From positions 1 to 35,249 of the forward strand of contig JAFYHD010000064.1 of assembly GCA_017539325.1 (NCBI GenBank): a DNA stretch of 35,249 nucleotides, given 5' to 3'. The position numbers and the translations under genes were made by a program. This DNA is from a bacterium (GTDB lineage: Bacteria > Auribacterota > UBA3054). The notes under the pieces are model-generated. The model ran no database searches. It was not told where the DNA came from and saw only the letters and a program-made list of their open reading frames with translations. Within the stretch, counting starts at the first letter, position 1, and every line of letters begins with the position of its first letter. Of this stretch, positions 1-7,050 are shown one piece after another.

Positions 1-1043
1 ACGATCCGCTGATCGCTCCCCTTTACAGCGAAGAGGAAGCCGAAGCGTCTTTGCAGTACTTCGTCCCCCACCATTACCACGAGCGCGTGCAGCTCACCGA
101 AGACATCGGCGTGACTTTTTTGGAAGCCGGGCACATCCTGGGCTCCGCCTCCCATATCTTCGACATAAAAGAAGGCAGAAGAAAAATTAAGGTCGGCTAC
201 GCCCTGGATCTGGGCAGGAAGAATCTGCCGATAATAAGGGACCCCGAGCAGCTCACGGACATCGACGCGCTGGTCATGGAAGCCACCTACGGCAACCGCT
301 ACCACAAGGACATCAACCAGGCGGAAGACCTCCTCGCCGGCGTCATCAACAGGACGTACAAAAGAGGCGGCAAGATAATAATCCCCGCCTTCGCCCTGGA
401 AAGAGCCCAGGAGATCGTTTACACGCTGATGAAAATGTACGACTCGAAGCTCACCCCGATGCTTCCCATCTACATCGACAGCCCCTTAGCCTGCGAAGTT
501 TCCAAAGTCTTCGGCAAACATCCCGAGACCTACGACCAAGCGACGCTGGAACTCGCCAAGAGCAGAACCAGAATGTACATGCGGGAATTCGTCCATCTTA
601 TCAGCACCGTCGAGGAATCGAAAGCCTTAAACGACGATCCCTCCTCCATGATCATCATTTCCGCTTCCGGCATGTGCGAAAGCGGAAGGATACTGCATCA
701 CCTTAAAAACAATGTCGAGGATCCTAGGAACGCCGTGGTGATAGTGGGCTACCAGGCCGAAAACACCCTGGGCCGCCGCATCGTCGACAGGGCTAAAGAG
801 ATCAAGATCTTCGGGCAGTACTACAGAATGAACGCGGAAAGAGTCGTTTTGAACACTTTTTCAGGCCACGCGGACAAAGGCGATCTTCTAGACTTCGTCT
901 CCCACGTCGGCGACCGCTGCAAGACCTTCGTCCTTGTCCACGGTGAACGGCAATCCATCATGGACCTTGCGGAAAACATCCGCGCCCTGCGCCCCGACGC
1001 CAGAGTCCTAACACCCGAACGCTTCGACACGATCTCAATTTAA
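1..1043 (+). CDS. Beta-CASP metallo-beta-lactamase-fold RNA nuclease, 5'-truncated by the window edge
   Basis: The reading frame is open from base 3, so the start lies outside the window; 346 codons are visible. The sequence carries the signatures of the beta-CASP branch of the metallo-beta-lactamase fold (YSH1/CPSF73-like, COG1236): GHILGSAS, the acidic MEATYGN segment, PAFALERAQE, SASGMCESGRILHHL and SGHADK near the C-terminus. In this family these residues surround a two-zinc site that cleaves RNA endo- and/or exonucleolytically. The N-terminal HxHxDH metal motif should lie just upstream and cannot be seen. Mrp begins 17 bases downstream in the same direction, so the two may share a transcript. 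Family assignment is firm. Whether it acts as an RNase J-like turnover enzyme or a specialised processing nuclease cannot be told from this part. Confidence 0.9.
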   Translation, partial: DPLIAPLYSEEEAEASLQYFVPHHYHERVQLTEDIGVTFLEAGHILGSASHIFDIKEGRRKIKVGYALDLGRKNLPIIRDPEQLTDIDALVMEATYGNRYHKDINQAEDLLAGVINRTYKRGGKIIIPAFALERAQEIVYTLMKMYDSKLTPMLPIYIDSPLACEVSKVFGKHPETYDQATLELAKSRTRMYMREFVHLISTVEESKALNDDPSSMIIISASGMCESGRILHHLKNNVEDPRNAVVIVGYQAENTLGRRIVDRAKEIKIFGQYYRMNAERVVLNTFSGHADKGDLLDFVSHVGDRCKTFVLVHGERQSIMDLAENIRALRPDARVLTPERFDTISI

Positions 1044-1060
1044 GATATCAAGGATTTTTT

Positions 1061-1882
1061 ATGAGCGAAAACTGCAACCACGATTGTTCAAGCTGCGGAG
1101 AATCCTGCTCCTCGCGCAAACAGGATCCCAACGATTTCAGAGCCCCCGCCAATCCCGGCTCCAACGTTAAGAAAGTGATAGCCATCATGAGCGGCAAAGG
1201 CGGCGTGGGAAAATCCCTCGTCACAAGCATGCTGGCGGTCTTGGCCCAGCGCCGCGGCGACAAGACCGCGATCCTTGACGCCGACATAACCGGCCCCTCC
1301 ATTCCGAAGATGTTCGGCCTAAAGGAAAAGGCGGAAGCCATAGAAGGCGGCATGCTGCCTGTCGCTTCCAAATTGGGCACGCAGATAATGTCCCTGAACC
1401 TCCTGATGGAAAAAGAGGAAGACCCGGTGGTCTGGCGCGGGCCCGTCGTGGCCGGCGTCGTCAAGCAGTTCTGGTCAGACGTGATCTGGGGCGACATCGA
1501 CTATATGTTCGTTGACATGCCTCCGGGAACGGGAGACGTTCCCCTAACCGTCTTCCAGTCCCTTCCCATCGACGGCATCATCATCGTCACTTCCCCGCAG
1601 GAACTCGTTTCCATGATCGTCAGCAAGGCCGTGAACATGGCCAAGCTGATGAAGATCCCCGTCCTCGGCATCGTGGAGAACATGAGCTACGCCGTCTGCC
1701 CGGACTGCGGCAAGATCATCACCATCTTCGGCAAGAGCCAGCTTCCGGAAGTCGCCAAGCACTGGGAGCTCCCGATCCTTGGAAAGATCCCCATGAACAT
1801 CAAGCTCGCCGCCGCCTGCGACAAGGGAACCATTGAGCTCTTCGACGGCGACTGGCTTGACCAAGCCATGGAAAAATTATGA
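1061..1882 (+). CDS. mrp: Mrp/NBP35-family iron-sulfur carrier P-loop ATPase
   Basis: A 273-residue cytoplasmic ATPase predicted to carry and transfer Fe-S clusters. The deviant Walker A motif SGKGGVGKS sits near residue 45, followed by [12 protein letters not shown] and [12 protein letters not shown], all typical of Mrp/ApbC/NBP35. The C-terminal CPDCG pair is the usual bridging-cluster site of the dimer. The N-terminus has four cysteines (C5, C9, C12, C16) in a CxxxCxxCxxxC arrangement, resembling the extra N-terminal cluster of NBP35-type proteins; this is my inference from spacing. There is no N-terminal MIP18/DUF59 domain. The ATG is preceded by AAGGA at a good distance. The stop overlaps the next start by four bases (ATGA), so translation of the following mannosidase is probably coupled to it. 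Confidence 0.93.
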   Translation: MSENCNHDCSSCGESCSSRKQDPNDFRAPANPGSNVKKVIAIMSGKGGVGKSLVTSMLAVLAQRRGDKTAILDADITGPSIPKMFGLKEKAEAIEGGMLPVASKLGTQIMSLNLLMEKEEDPVVWRGPVVAGVVKQFWSDVIWGDIDYMFVDMPPGTGDVPLTVFQSLPIDGIIIVTSPQELVSMIVSKAVNMAKLMKIPVLGIVENMSYAVCPDCGKIITIFGKSQLPEVAKHWELPILGKIPMNIKLAAACDKGTIELFDGDWLDQAMEKL

Positions 1883-3261
1883 AAAGCAAAGTCTTGTCTT
1901 TAGTTTTGCTTTTGGTTCTTTCCGCCGCGGCGGAAGAAGCGAAATTTGAAGACAAGCGCCCGGCGGCCGAGAAGCGCTGCTTTCGCAGTGAGGCTGTGGA
2001 AAAGCAGATCGTTGACTTGAAAGATAAGCTCACGGCCGTCGATCCCAAGCTCTATTGGATGTTCGCCAACTGTTTCCCCAATACGCTGGACACAACAGTT
2101 AGGTACAGCAAGAAAGATGGCGACGACGACACCTTCGTCATCACCGGCGACATCGACGCCATGTGGCTCAGGGACAGCGCCGCCCAGGTCTGGCCGTACC
2201 TGCGCTATGTGGGTATGGACGAGCCTCTGCGCCGCCTTATCAGAGGCGTCATCCGCCGCCAGTTCTCATGCATTCTGATCGACCCTTACGCCAACGCCTT
2301 CAACGATGGACCAAAAGGGAGTCATTGGCAGAGCGACGAGACTGAGATGAAACCGGAGCTTCACGAACGCAAGTACGAGATAGACTCACTTTGTTATCCT
2401 GTCAGATTGGCCTACGCTTACTGGAAGAAGACAGGAGACGCTACTATCTTCGACGAGAAGTGGCTCAAGGCCGTGCGCTCCATTATTAGTGTCTTCAAAG
2501 ACCAGCAGAACTGGAACGGCTTTAAGAACGGCTACCATTTCCGCCGCGAAACGGCCGCCTATCACGACACGAGAAGCAACGGCGGCTACGGCCATCCCGG
2601 AAAAGCCTGCGGACTCATCGCCAGCGCCTTCCGTCCCTCGGACGACAGCACTATCTTCCCCTACCTCATCCCCAGCAATTTCTTCGCCGTCAGCATTCTC
2701 AAAAAAGCCGCCGAGATATTGCGCACTGTAAACAAAGAGGAAGACTTGGCGAAAGAATGCGAGCAGTTGGCCGAGCAGGTGGATTCCGCCATAAAAAAAT
2801 ACGCCGTAGCGGAGCATCCGAAATACGGCAAGATCTACGCCTTCGAAGTGGACGGCTTCGGAGGTGTGCTTCTGATGGACGATTCCAACGCGCCTTCTCT
2901 CTTGAGTCTCCCCTACCTCACCGACGTTAAATCAGACGATCCCATTTACCAGAACACCAGGAAATTCGTCTGGAGCGAGGACGATCCCTACTTCTTCAAA
3001 GGCAAAGCCGGCGAAGGCATCGGAGGGCCGCACTGCGGCCTCGACAGACCCTGGCCCATGAGCGTCATCATGAAAGGCCTCACGACAAACGACCGCGCCG
3101 AGAAGGAATGGTGCGTGAAGCAGATCCTTAATACCGACGGCGGCACGGGCTTCATCCACGAGTCATTCAACAAGAACAACGCCAAGGATTATTCCCGCTC
3201 CTGGTTCGCCTGGGCCAACACCCTCTTCGGCGAACTGATAATCGAAATGTACGTTGAATAA
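1879..3261 (+). CDS. Exported GH125 exo-alpha-mannosidase
   Basis: A 460-residue protein of glycoside hydrolase family 125 (formerly DUF1237), metal-independent exo-alpha-1,6-mannosidases acting on N-glycan or mannan fragments. Supporting segments are [19 protein letters not shown] (about residues 90-108), [52 protein letters not shown] and [11 protein letters not shown] near the C-terminus. Acidic residues in the FRPSDD and HESF segments are the likely catalytic pair by family position, which I have not verified by alignment. The N-terminus (a Lys pair, then [15 protein letters not shown]) is a signal peptide, so it acts in the periplasm or outside. It starts inside the mrp stop (ATGA), an odd partner for an Fe-S carrier. 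A palindrome followed by a T-run lies about 40 bases after the stop. Confidence 0.92.
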   Translation: MKSKVLSLVLLLVLSAAAEEAKFEDKRPAAEKRCFRSEAVEKQIVDLKDKLTAVDPKLYWMFANCFPNTLDTTVRYSKKDGDDDTFVITGDIDAMWLRDSAAQVWPYLRYVGMDEPLRRLIRGVIRRQFSCILIDPYANAFNDGPKGSHWQSDETEMKPELHERKYEIDSLCYPVRLAYAYWKKTGDATIFDEKWLKAVRSIISVFKDQQNWNGFKNGYHFRRETAAYHDTRSNGGYGHPGKACGLIASAFRPSDDSTIFPYLIPSNFFAVSILKKAAEILRTVNKEEDLAKECEQLAEQVDSAIKKYAVAEHPKYGKIYAFEVDGFGGVLLMDDSNAPSLLSLPYLTDVKSDDPIYQNTRKFVWSEDDPYFFKGKAGEGIGGPHCGLDRPWPMSVIMKGLTTNDRAEKEWCVKQILNTDGGTGFIHESFNKNNAKDYSRSWFAWANTLFGELIIEMYVE

Positions 3262-3301
3262 AAAGCATTATTACAAAAAGGAATATTGCTTTTCGCCATT
3301 T

Positions 3302-3336
3302 TCAGCTGTCGCAAAATTTGCGACAACTGATTTTTT
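3302..3336 (+). terminator. P1: palindrome plus T-run after the GH125 gene
   Basis: Arms 3302-3315 (TCAGCTGTCGCAAA) and 3317-3330 (TTTGCGACAACTGA) pair around a single A at 3316 with one C/A mismatch, and six T follow directly. This has the form of a Rho-independent terminator for the mannosidase transcript. The core GTCGCAAA/TTTGCGAC is also the first member of the palindrome series that continues to 3848, so terminator and repeat identity are not exclusive. Confidence 0.65.
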
Positions 3337-3381
3337 ATTTGAAGACATTTTTCTTACAAATTATTACAAAAATTAATAGAA

Positions 3382-3428
3382 ACCGCATGAATACTTGCTT
3401 TCCTTGCAATTATTAAATATCATGCGGT
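3382..3428. repeat. Inverted repeat ACCGCATGA / TCATGCGGT, 29-base loop
   Basis: Perfect nine-base arms at 3382-3390 and 3420-3428, separated by 29 AT-rich bases. It lies between palindromes P1 and P2 in the non-coding leader of the ORF6N gene and is unrelated to their TCGCAA core. TTGCAA at 3404 and TAATAA at 3428 are spaced 18 bases apart and could form a weak promoter overlapping the right arm. That promoter is a guess. Confidence 0.5.
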
Positions 3429-3439
3429 AATAATGAGTA

Positions 3440-3476
3440 TAAAACTTGAAATCACAAATTGTGATTTCAAGTTTTA
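3440..3476. repeat. P2: perfect 18-bp palindrome (LKSQIVIS-type variant)
   Basis: Arms 3440-3457 (TAAAACTTGAAATCACAA) and 3459-3476 are perfect reverse complements around a single A at 3458. Compared with P3, the inner sequence differs at three positions per arm (CTTGAGGTCGCAA versus CTTGAAATCACAA). All three changes are mirrored in the other arm, so pairing is preserved. Read from 3446 it spells LKSQIVISS. Confidence 0.9.
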
Positions 3477-3499
3477 CTTCACACTAACATAAACGAAAA

Positions 3500-3526
3500 C
3501 TTGAGGTCGCAATTTGCGACCTCAAG
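3500..3526. repeat. P3: perfect 13-bp palindrome (LRSQFATS-type)
   Basis: Arms 3500-3512 (CTTGAGGTCGCAA) and 3514-3526 (TTGCGACCTCAAG) are perfect around T3513. Read from 3501 it spells LRSQFATSR, nearly the same peptide that palindrome P5 encodes inside the ORF6N gene. The upstream in-frame bases add NEN, and a stop follows three codons after the R. Confidence 0.9.
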
Positions 3527-3567
3527 AGAGACGTAACATTTTAAATCATTGAAATAAAACCGCTTCG

Positions 3568-3592
3568 GTGAAGTCGCAATTTGCTACTTCAC
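3568..3592. repeat. P4: 12-bp palindrome, one mismatch, abutting the Shine-Dalgarno
   Basis: Arms 3568-3579 (GTGAAGTCGCAA) and 3581-3592 (TTGCTACTTCAC) flank T3580 with one mismatch. It differs from P5 inside the gene at two of 25 bases. Its right end touches the GGGAGGA ribosome-binding sequence at 3593-3599. Read from 3568 it spells VKSQFATSR, out of frame with the gene below. Confidence 0.9.
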
Positions 3593-3593
3593 G

Positions 3594-3598
3594 GGAGG
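3594..3598 (+). promoter_or_regulatory. Shine-Dalgarno fixing the ORF6N start
   Basis: GGAGG nine bases before the ATG at 3608 selects that codon as the start. The longer frame beginning with TTG at 3581 would translate the right arm of palindrome P4 and has no ribosome-binding site of its own. Confidence 0.75.
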
Positions 3599-3607
3599 AA
3601 GAAAAAC

Positions 3608-4627
3608 ATGATGAAAAATGAAGAAAAATACCCTATTGTTATTCACCAGGTTGATATAAGTCAACTTATCTATACCATTAGAGATAAGCAAGTAATGCTC
3701 GATTATGATCTAGCGTCTTTGTATGGATACAAAGCCAAGCGACTCAACGAACAAGTTAAGCGTAATATTGCGCGATTTCCTGACGATTTTATGTTCCAAC
3801 TAACGCAAAATGAAGTAGTTTCCGTGAGGTCGCAATTTGCGACTTCACCAAATCTAAATTTCGGTACAGAGAAATGGGGTGGCCGAAGAACTCCCCCATT
3901 TGCCTTTACCGAACAGGGAATCTATATGCTGGCGACGATTCTAAAAGGTGAAGTAGCGGAGCAGCAGAGCATTTTTATTATGAGAGCGTTTCGGGAGATG
4001 AGACACTATATCCAGCAGAATAAACAATTCGTAACCAAGAATGAATGGAATCTTCTAAGGGACACAATAGATGAAGATTCTCGTAAATTAAGCGTATGGA
4101 AAGGGAAGACAGATAGCAGAATAAAGGCGATAAACGACAGCATAAAGAAGATCAATGAGAATTTTATTCTGGAAACGGAAATTAAAAATTTTGTCATATA
4201 CAAAGGACAAAAATTAGAATCAGACATGGCATACATAGATATATACAAGCAAGCGGAAAAAAGCATATACGTCATAGACGACTACGTCAATATAAAAACT
4301 CTTCATCTCCTCTCACACAAGAAGACTGGGGTACAAGTTATTTTGTTTTCTGAAAACGGCTTTGGGCGCAGCAAAGATTTTTTGACATCATCAGAAGTCG
4401 ACGATTTTAACAAGGAGTACCCCACAATACTCATAAAAACAAATCCGGATTGCCATGACAGATTTATTATTTTAGACTACCGAACCGAACGCGAAAAAGT
4501 TTTTCACTGCGGGGCGTCAAGCAAGGACGCCGGAAATAAAGTCTGTGCTATAAATGCCATTGAAAGCACAGGTTTGTTACATCCTGTCATCGATAAACTG
4601 CTTTTAAATCAAGATAAAAGTTTATAA
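3608..4627 (+). CDS. ORF6N-domain protein with C-terminal PLD-like domain
   Basis: A 339-residue protein. Residues about 12-110 form an ORF6N (KilA-N-related, PF10543) DNA-binding domain: VMLDYDLASLYG, RNIARFPDDFMFQLT, RSQFATS (74-80) and PFAFTEQGIYML (97-108). A nine-residue stretch (PNLNFGTEK) separates RSQFATS from WGGRR, which are usually contiguous in the family as I recall it. Residues about 140-190 are charged and helical. The C-terminal part has HDRFIILD (283-290), matching the phospholipase-D pattern HxKx4D with Lys replaced by Arg, then HCGASSKD (300-307), so a PLD-like nuclease or nuclease-derived fold is likely. Activity is unknown. Base composition is very AT-rich (17 and 20 G/C in two sampled 60-base blocks, against about 31 in the mannosidase), so the gene looks transferred. 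Four palindromes precede it and a fifth lies inside it. Phage genes and plasmids often carry ORF6N proteins. Confidence 0.88.
   Translation: MMKNEEKYPIVIHQVDISQLIYTIRDKQVMLDYDLASLYGYKAKRLNEQVKRNIARFPDDFMFQLTQNEVVSVRSQFATSPNLNFGTEKWGGRRTPPFAFTEQGIYMLATILKGEVAEQQSIFIMRAFREMRHYIQQNKQFVTKNEWNLLRDTIDEDSRKLSVWKGKTDSRIKAINDSIKKINENFILETEIKNFVIYKGQKLESDMAYIDIYKQAEKSIYVIDDYVNIKTLHLLSHKKTGVQVILFSENGFGRSKDFLTSSEVDDFNKEYPTILIKTNPDCHDRFIILDYRTEREKVFHCGASSKDAGNKVCAINAIESTGLLHPVIDKLLLNQDKSL
3824..3848. repeat. P5: palindrome inside the ORF6N coding sequence
   Basis: Arms 3824-3835 (GTGAGGTCGCAA) and 3837-3848 (TTGCGACTTCAC) surround T3836. The single non-identity is G opposite T, which pairs as G-U in RNA. 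The segment is in frame and encodes V73-R-S-Q-F-A-T-S80, the conserved core motif of the ORF6N domain. It matches upstream copies P3 and P4 closely. Confidence 0.9.
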
Positions 4628-4632
4628 AAAAT

Positions 4633-4661
4633 AAAAAAGCCGCTCAAGGAGCGGCTTTTTT
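4633..4661. terminator. Bidirectional Rho-independent terminator
   Basis: A six-A run followed by GCCGCTC (4639-4645), loop AAG, GAGCGGC (4649-4655) and a six-T run. The 13-bp stem reads as a terminator on both strands, serving the ORF6N gene from the left and the symporter gene from the right. It closes the AT-rich island. Confidence 0.92.
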
Positions 4662-4690
4662 ATTTACAGATTGTTTTTCAAAATGATAAT

Positions 4691-6514
4691 TTAATCATTG
4701 TTGAGGTAGAGTTTCGGCCAGAGCTTGAACATTCCGAATCCGCAGGCCGCTACCAGAACGAGGAGGCAGGTGGCCGGAACGGGTTTGCCGTAGATATAGA
4801 AGCCCGTCGAGAAGAGCAGGCTGTACACAAGGATCGTGCCCATGATCATGCACAGGATGCCCTGGGGAATGGTGTTCGGGACGGCGTACTTGTCGATCTG
4901 GTCGCCTTCCTCGTTGGCTTCCCTGATGACTTTGTCCCAACCGGGGCCGCCGGGGCAGATGTGGCGGTAGAAGGATCTAAGCGTCTTGGTGTCGGTCGCG
5001 GGAGCGACGTAAGCCAGTATGACCCAGACGAAGGTCGTCACGGCCACGTTGACAAGATACGGCAGGAAAGTGTACTCCTTGAAGAGCTCGGGTTCCCAGA
5101 AGACGAAAGTCGTGGAGATGATGAAGGAGAGCGTCATGGCCGCGATCTCGCACCAGGCGTTGATACGCCACCAGAACCAACGAAGGATGAAGACCAAGCC
5201 GGTGCCGGCGCCGAAGCCCACCAAGATCTTGAAGGCGAAGGTCGCGCTCTTAAGATAGAGGGAAAGCACGCAGGCCAGAACCATCAGGATGACGGTGGCT
5301 ACGCGGCCGACCAGGACCATTTCCTTTTCGCTGGCCTCCGGTCTCGCGAAGCGTTTCCAGAAGTCGTAGGTGATATACGAGGAGCCCCAGTTCAGGTGAG
5401 TGGAAATGGTGGAAATGTAAGCGGACATCAAGGAAGCTACGACGATGCCCTTAAGGCCGTGCGGCAGCATGGTCAGCATCGCGGAGTAAGCCAGGTCGTG
5501 GCCGGGCATGGTGTGCGGGAAGGCCGCTTTCAAAGAATCCAGCGTCGGGAAAAGGACCAGGGAGGCCAGCGCGACGAGCAGCCAGGGCCAGGGACGCAGG
5601 GCGTAGTGCGCGATGTCGAAGAAGAGCGTGGAGCCCGTGGCGTGCGCTTCGTTCTTGGCCGCCAGGACGCGCTGAGTAAGATATCCGCCGCCGCCCGGTT
5701 CCGCGCCAGGATACCAGGCGCTCCACCACTGCACCAGAACGGGCATGAGAAGCAGGGTGATGAGGAGGTTCAGAGCTTCCTTGTTGAAGCCGACGCCCGG
5801 AGTGTAAATATCGAAGGAGGGCAGAATGTCCATCTTCGACTGGACCAGCGGATTGTTAAGCACGGTGTCCAAGCCGCCGGCGCGGTTGATGGAAACGACA
5901 GCCGCCGCGACGGAGCCGACCATAGCGACGATGAAGAGTAGGCAGTCTGTGATCAAAACGCTCTTAAGGCCGCCCAGCACGGAGAAGATCGTCGTGATGG
6001 CCGCGGCGTAGATGACGGTCTCCCAGGGCTTCAGTCCCAGCATGACGCCGCCGATCTTGATGGCGGCCATGGAAACGGTGGCCATGACGATGATGTTGAA
6101 GAGGAAGCCCAAGTAGACGGCGCGGAAGCCTCTCAGGAAGGCCGCGCTTTTGCCGCTGTAGCGGAGCTCATAGAAACCCAGATCGGTTACCACGCCGGAA
6201 CGACGCCAGAGCTTGGAGTAGATGAAGGTCGTGAGCATGCCTGTCATCAGGAAGGCCCACCAGCTCCAGTTCTGGGCCACGCCGCCCTGCCTGACCATGT
6301 CGGTCACGAGGTTCGGAGTGTCGGTAGAGAAGGTCGTGGCGACCATGGAGAAGCCCAGGAGCCACCAGGGCATGGAACGGCCGGAAAGGAAGAAGTCCTC
6401 AGATGATTCGCCGGCCTTTTTGGAAACGATGATGCCCACGACAAGCGTGAAGACCAGGAAGCCTATGATGATCCCCCAGTCAAGGGCGTTCACGGGAATG
6501 AATTCGTAACCCAT
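4691..6514 (-). CDS. Sodium:solute symporter (SSS family)
   Basis: A 607-residue, strongly hydrophobic inner-membrane protein of the SSS family (PF00474), which couples substrate uptake to a sodium gradient. The N-terminal helix is followed by KKAGESSEDFFLSGRSMPWWLLGFS, cut here by family landmarks: the DFFLSGR segment and the ATTFSTDTPN loop are typical of SSS helix 1-2. Roughly 13-14 membrane segments are apparent. The length is at the upper end for the family. Substrate cannot be read from sequence; sugars, sialic acid and myo-inositol are known substrates of relatives, and the nearby mannosidase makes a sugar plausible but not shown. The ATG has AAGGA six bases upstream and a consensus-like promoter further up (6552-6580). 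It stands alone as a transcription unit, between the ORF6N island terminator and the pgpA stop. Confidence 0.9.
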   Translation of the reverse strand: MGYEFIPVNALDWGIIIGFLVFTLVVGIIVSKKAGESSEDFFLSGRSMPWWLLGFSMVATTFSTDTPNLVTDMVRQGGVAQNWSWWAFLMTGMLTTFIYSKLWRRSGVVTDLGFYELRYSGKSAAFLRGFRAVYLGFLFNIIVMATVSMAAIKIGGVMLGLKPWETVIYAAAITTIFSVLGGLKSVLITDCLLFIVAMVGSVAAAVVSINRAGGLDTVLNNPLVQSKMDILPSFDIYTPGVGFNKEALNLLITLLLMPVLVQWWSAWYPGAEPGGGGYLTQRVLAAKNEAHATGSTLFFDIAHYALRPWPWLLVALASLVLFPTLDSLKAAFPHTMPGHDLAYSAMLTMLPHGLKGIVVASLMSAYISTISTHLNWGSSYITYDFWKRFARPEASEKEMVLVGRVATVILMVLACVLSLYLKSATFAFKILVGFGAGTGLVFILRWFWWRINAWCEIAAMTLSFIISTTFVFWEPELFKEYTFLPYLVNVAVTTFVWVILAYVAPATDTKTLRSFYRHICPGGPGWDKVIREANEEGDQIDKYAVPNTIPQGILCMIMGTILVYSLLFSTGFYIYGKPVPATCLLVLVAACGFGMFKLWPKLYLNND

Positions 6515-6551
6515 ATTTTCCTTAAAGTTGGTTGTTATTTATGCAGTGTCA

Positions 6552-6580
6552 ATATTAGCAAAAGCTTCTTTATCGGTCAA
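6552..6580 (-). promoter_or_regulatory. Promoter of the symporter gene
   Basis: On the minus strand TTGACC (6580-6575), a 17-base spacer and TAATAT (6557-6552), with TGC directly before the -10 element (extended -10). The -35 element overlaps the last codons and stop of pgpA, so the symporter has its own start within the operon end. Confidence 0.75.
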
Positions 6581-7050
6581 ATCTGAGGACAGAAGTAAAT
6601 TATCGCTCCAAGTATCAATCTTGAGATCATTCCGGCGGCCGTGTCGTCGAGCATTATCCCCCACGCTCCGGGGAGATTTTGGAGCTTATTGATGGGCCAG
6701 GGCTTCAAAATGTCGAAGAAACGGTTGAGAAACAATCCGATGATAGCCGTCCAAAGGCTGAAATGAACGCCCAGAAAGGTCAAAAAGGCCGCTGCCGTCT
6801 CGTCGATGATAACTGAGCCGGGGTCGTGCTTACCAAGGTCTTTTTCGGCCTTTCCGCAAAAAATCAGGCCGAGCAGGAAAAAGACCGCGGCTAGGAGAGC
6901 CTGAAGGACTAATGGATGCTTAGTCAGAGTCGTGGCGTACCAGAGAAGAAGGCCCCAAATCGTGCCCACGGTGCCCGGCATGATGGGGAAAAAACCGGTG
7001 AAGCCCATCGTAGAGACAAAGACCGCCAAAGTCTTCTTTTGCTCAGACAT
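6577..7050 (-). CDS. pgpA: Phosphatidylglycerophosphatase A
   Basis: A 157-residue membrane phosphatase that converts phosphatidylglycerophosphate to phosphatidylglycerol. Family landmarks are PIMPGTVGT near the N-terminus, DPGSVIIDETAA in the middle, NRFFDILKPWPI and the C-terminal GAWGIMLDDTAAG, all present in order. Several hydrophobic helices are visible and the length is normal. It is the last gene of the ftsK operon. Its start lies eight bases inside pgsA, the enzyme that makes its substrate, so the two successive steps of phosphatidylglycerol synthesis are translationally coupled. Annotation is firm. Confidence 0.93.
   Translation of the reverse strand: MSEQKKTLAVFVSTMGFTGFFPIMPGTVGTIWGLLLWYATTLTKHPLVLQALLAAVFFLLGLIFCGKAEKDLGKHDPGSVIIDETAAAFLTFLGVHFSLWTAIIGLFLNRFFDILKPWPINKLQNLPGAWGIMLDDTAAGMISRLILGAIIYFCPQI

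Noticed and set aside
3440-3476. CRP-type binding site in P2
   Set aside because: The half-sites are in the wrong order (TCACA then TGTGA), with only one base between them. CRP sites have TGTGA first and a six-base gap.
3302-3592. CRISPR-like array
   Set aside because: The repeats are palindromic, vary in length and sequence, and are spaced irregularly (centre distances 142, 55, 67). There are no equal spacers and no cas genes.
3581-3607. An earlier TTG start for the ORF6N gene at 3581
   Set aside because: The extra nine codons would be the right arm of palindrome P4 plus the Shine-Dalgarno. GGAGG nine bases before the ATG at 3608 defines the start.
4961-5941. 326-codon open frame on the plus strand
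   Set aside because: It is antisense to the symporter gene and has a low-complexity, charged composition typical of a shadow frame in G+C-rich DNA.
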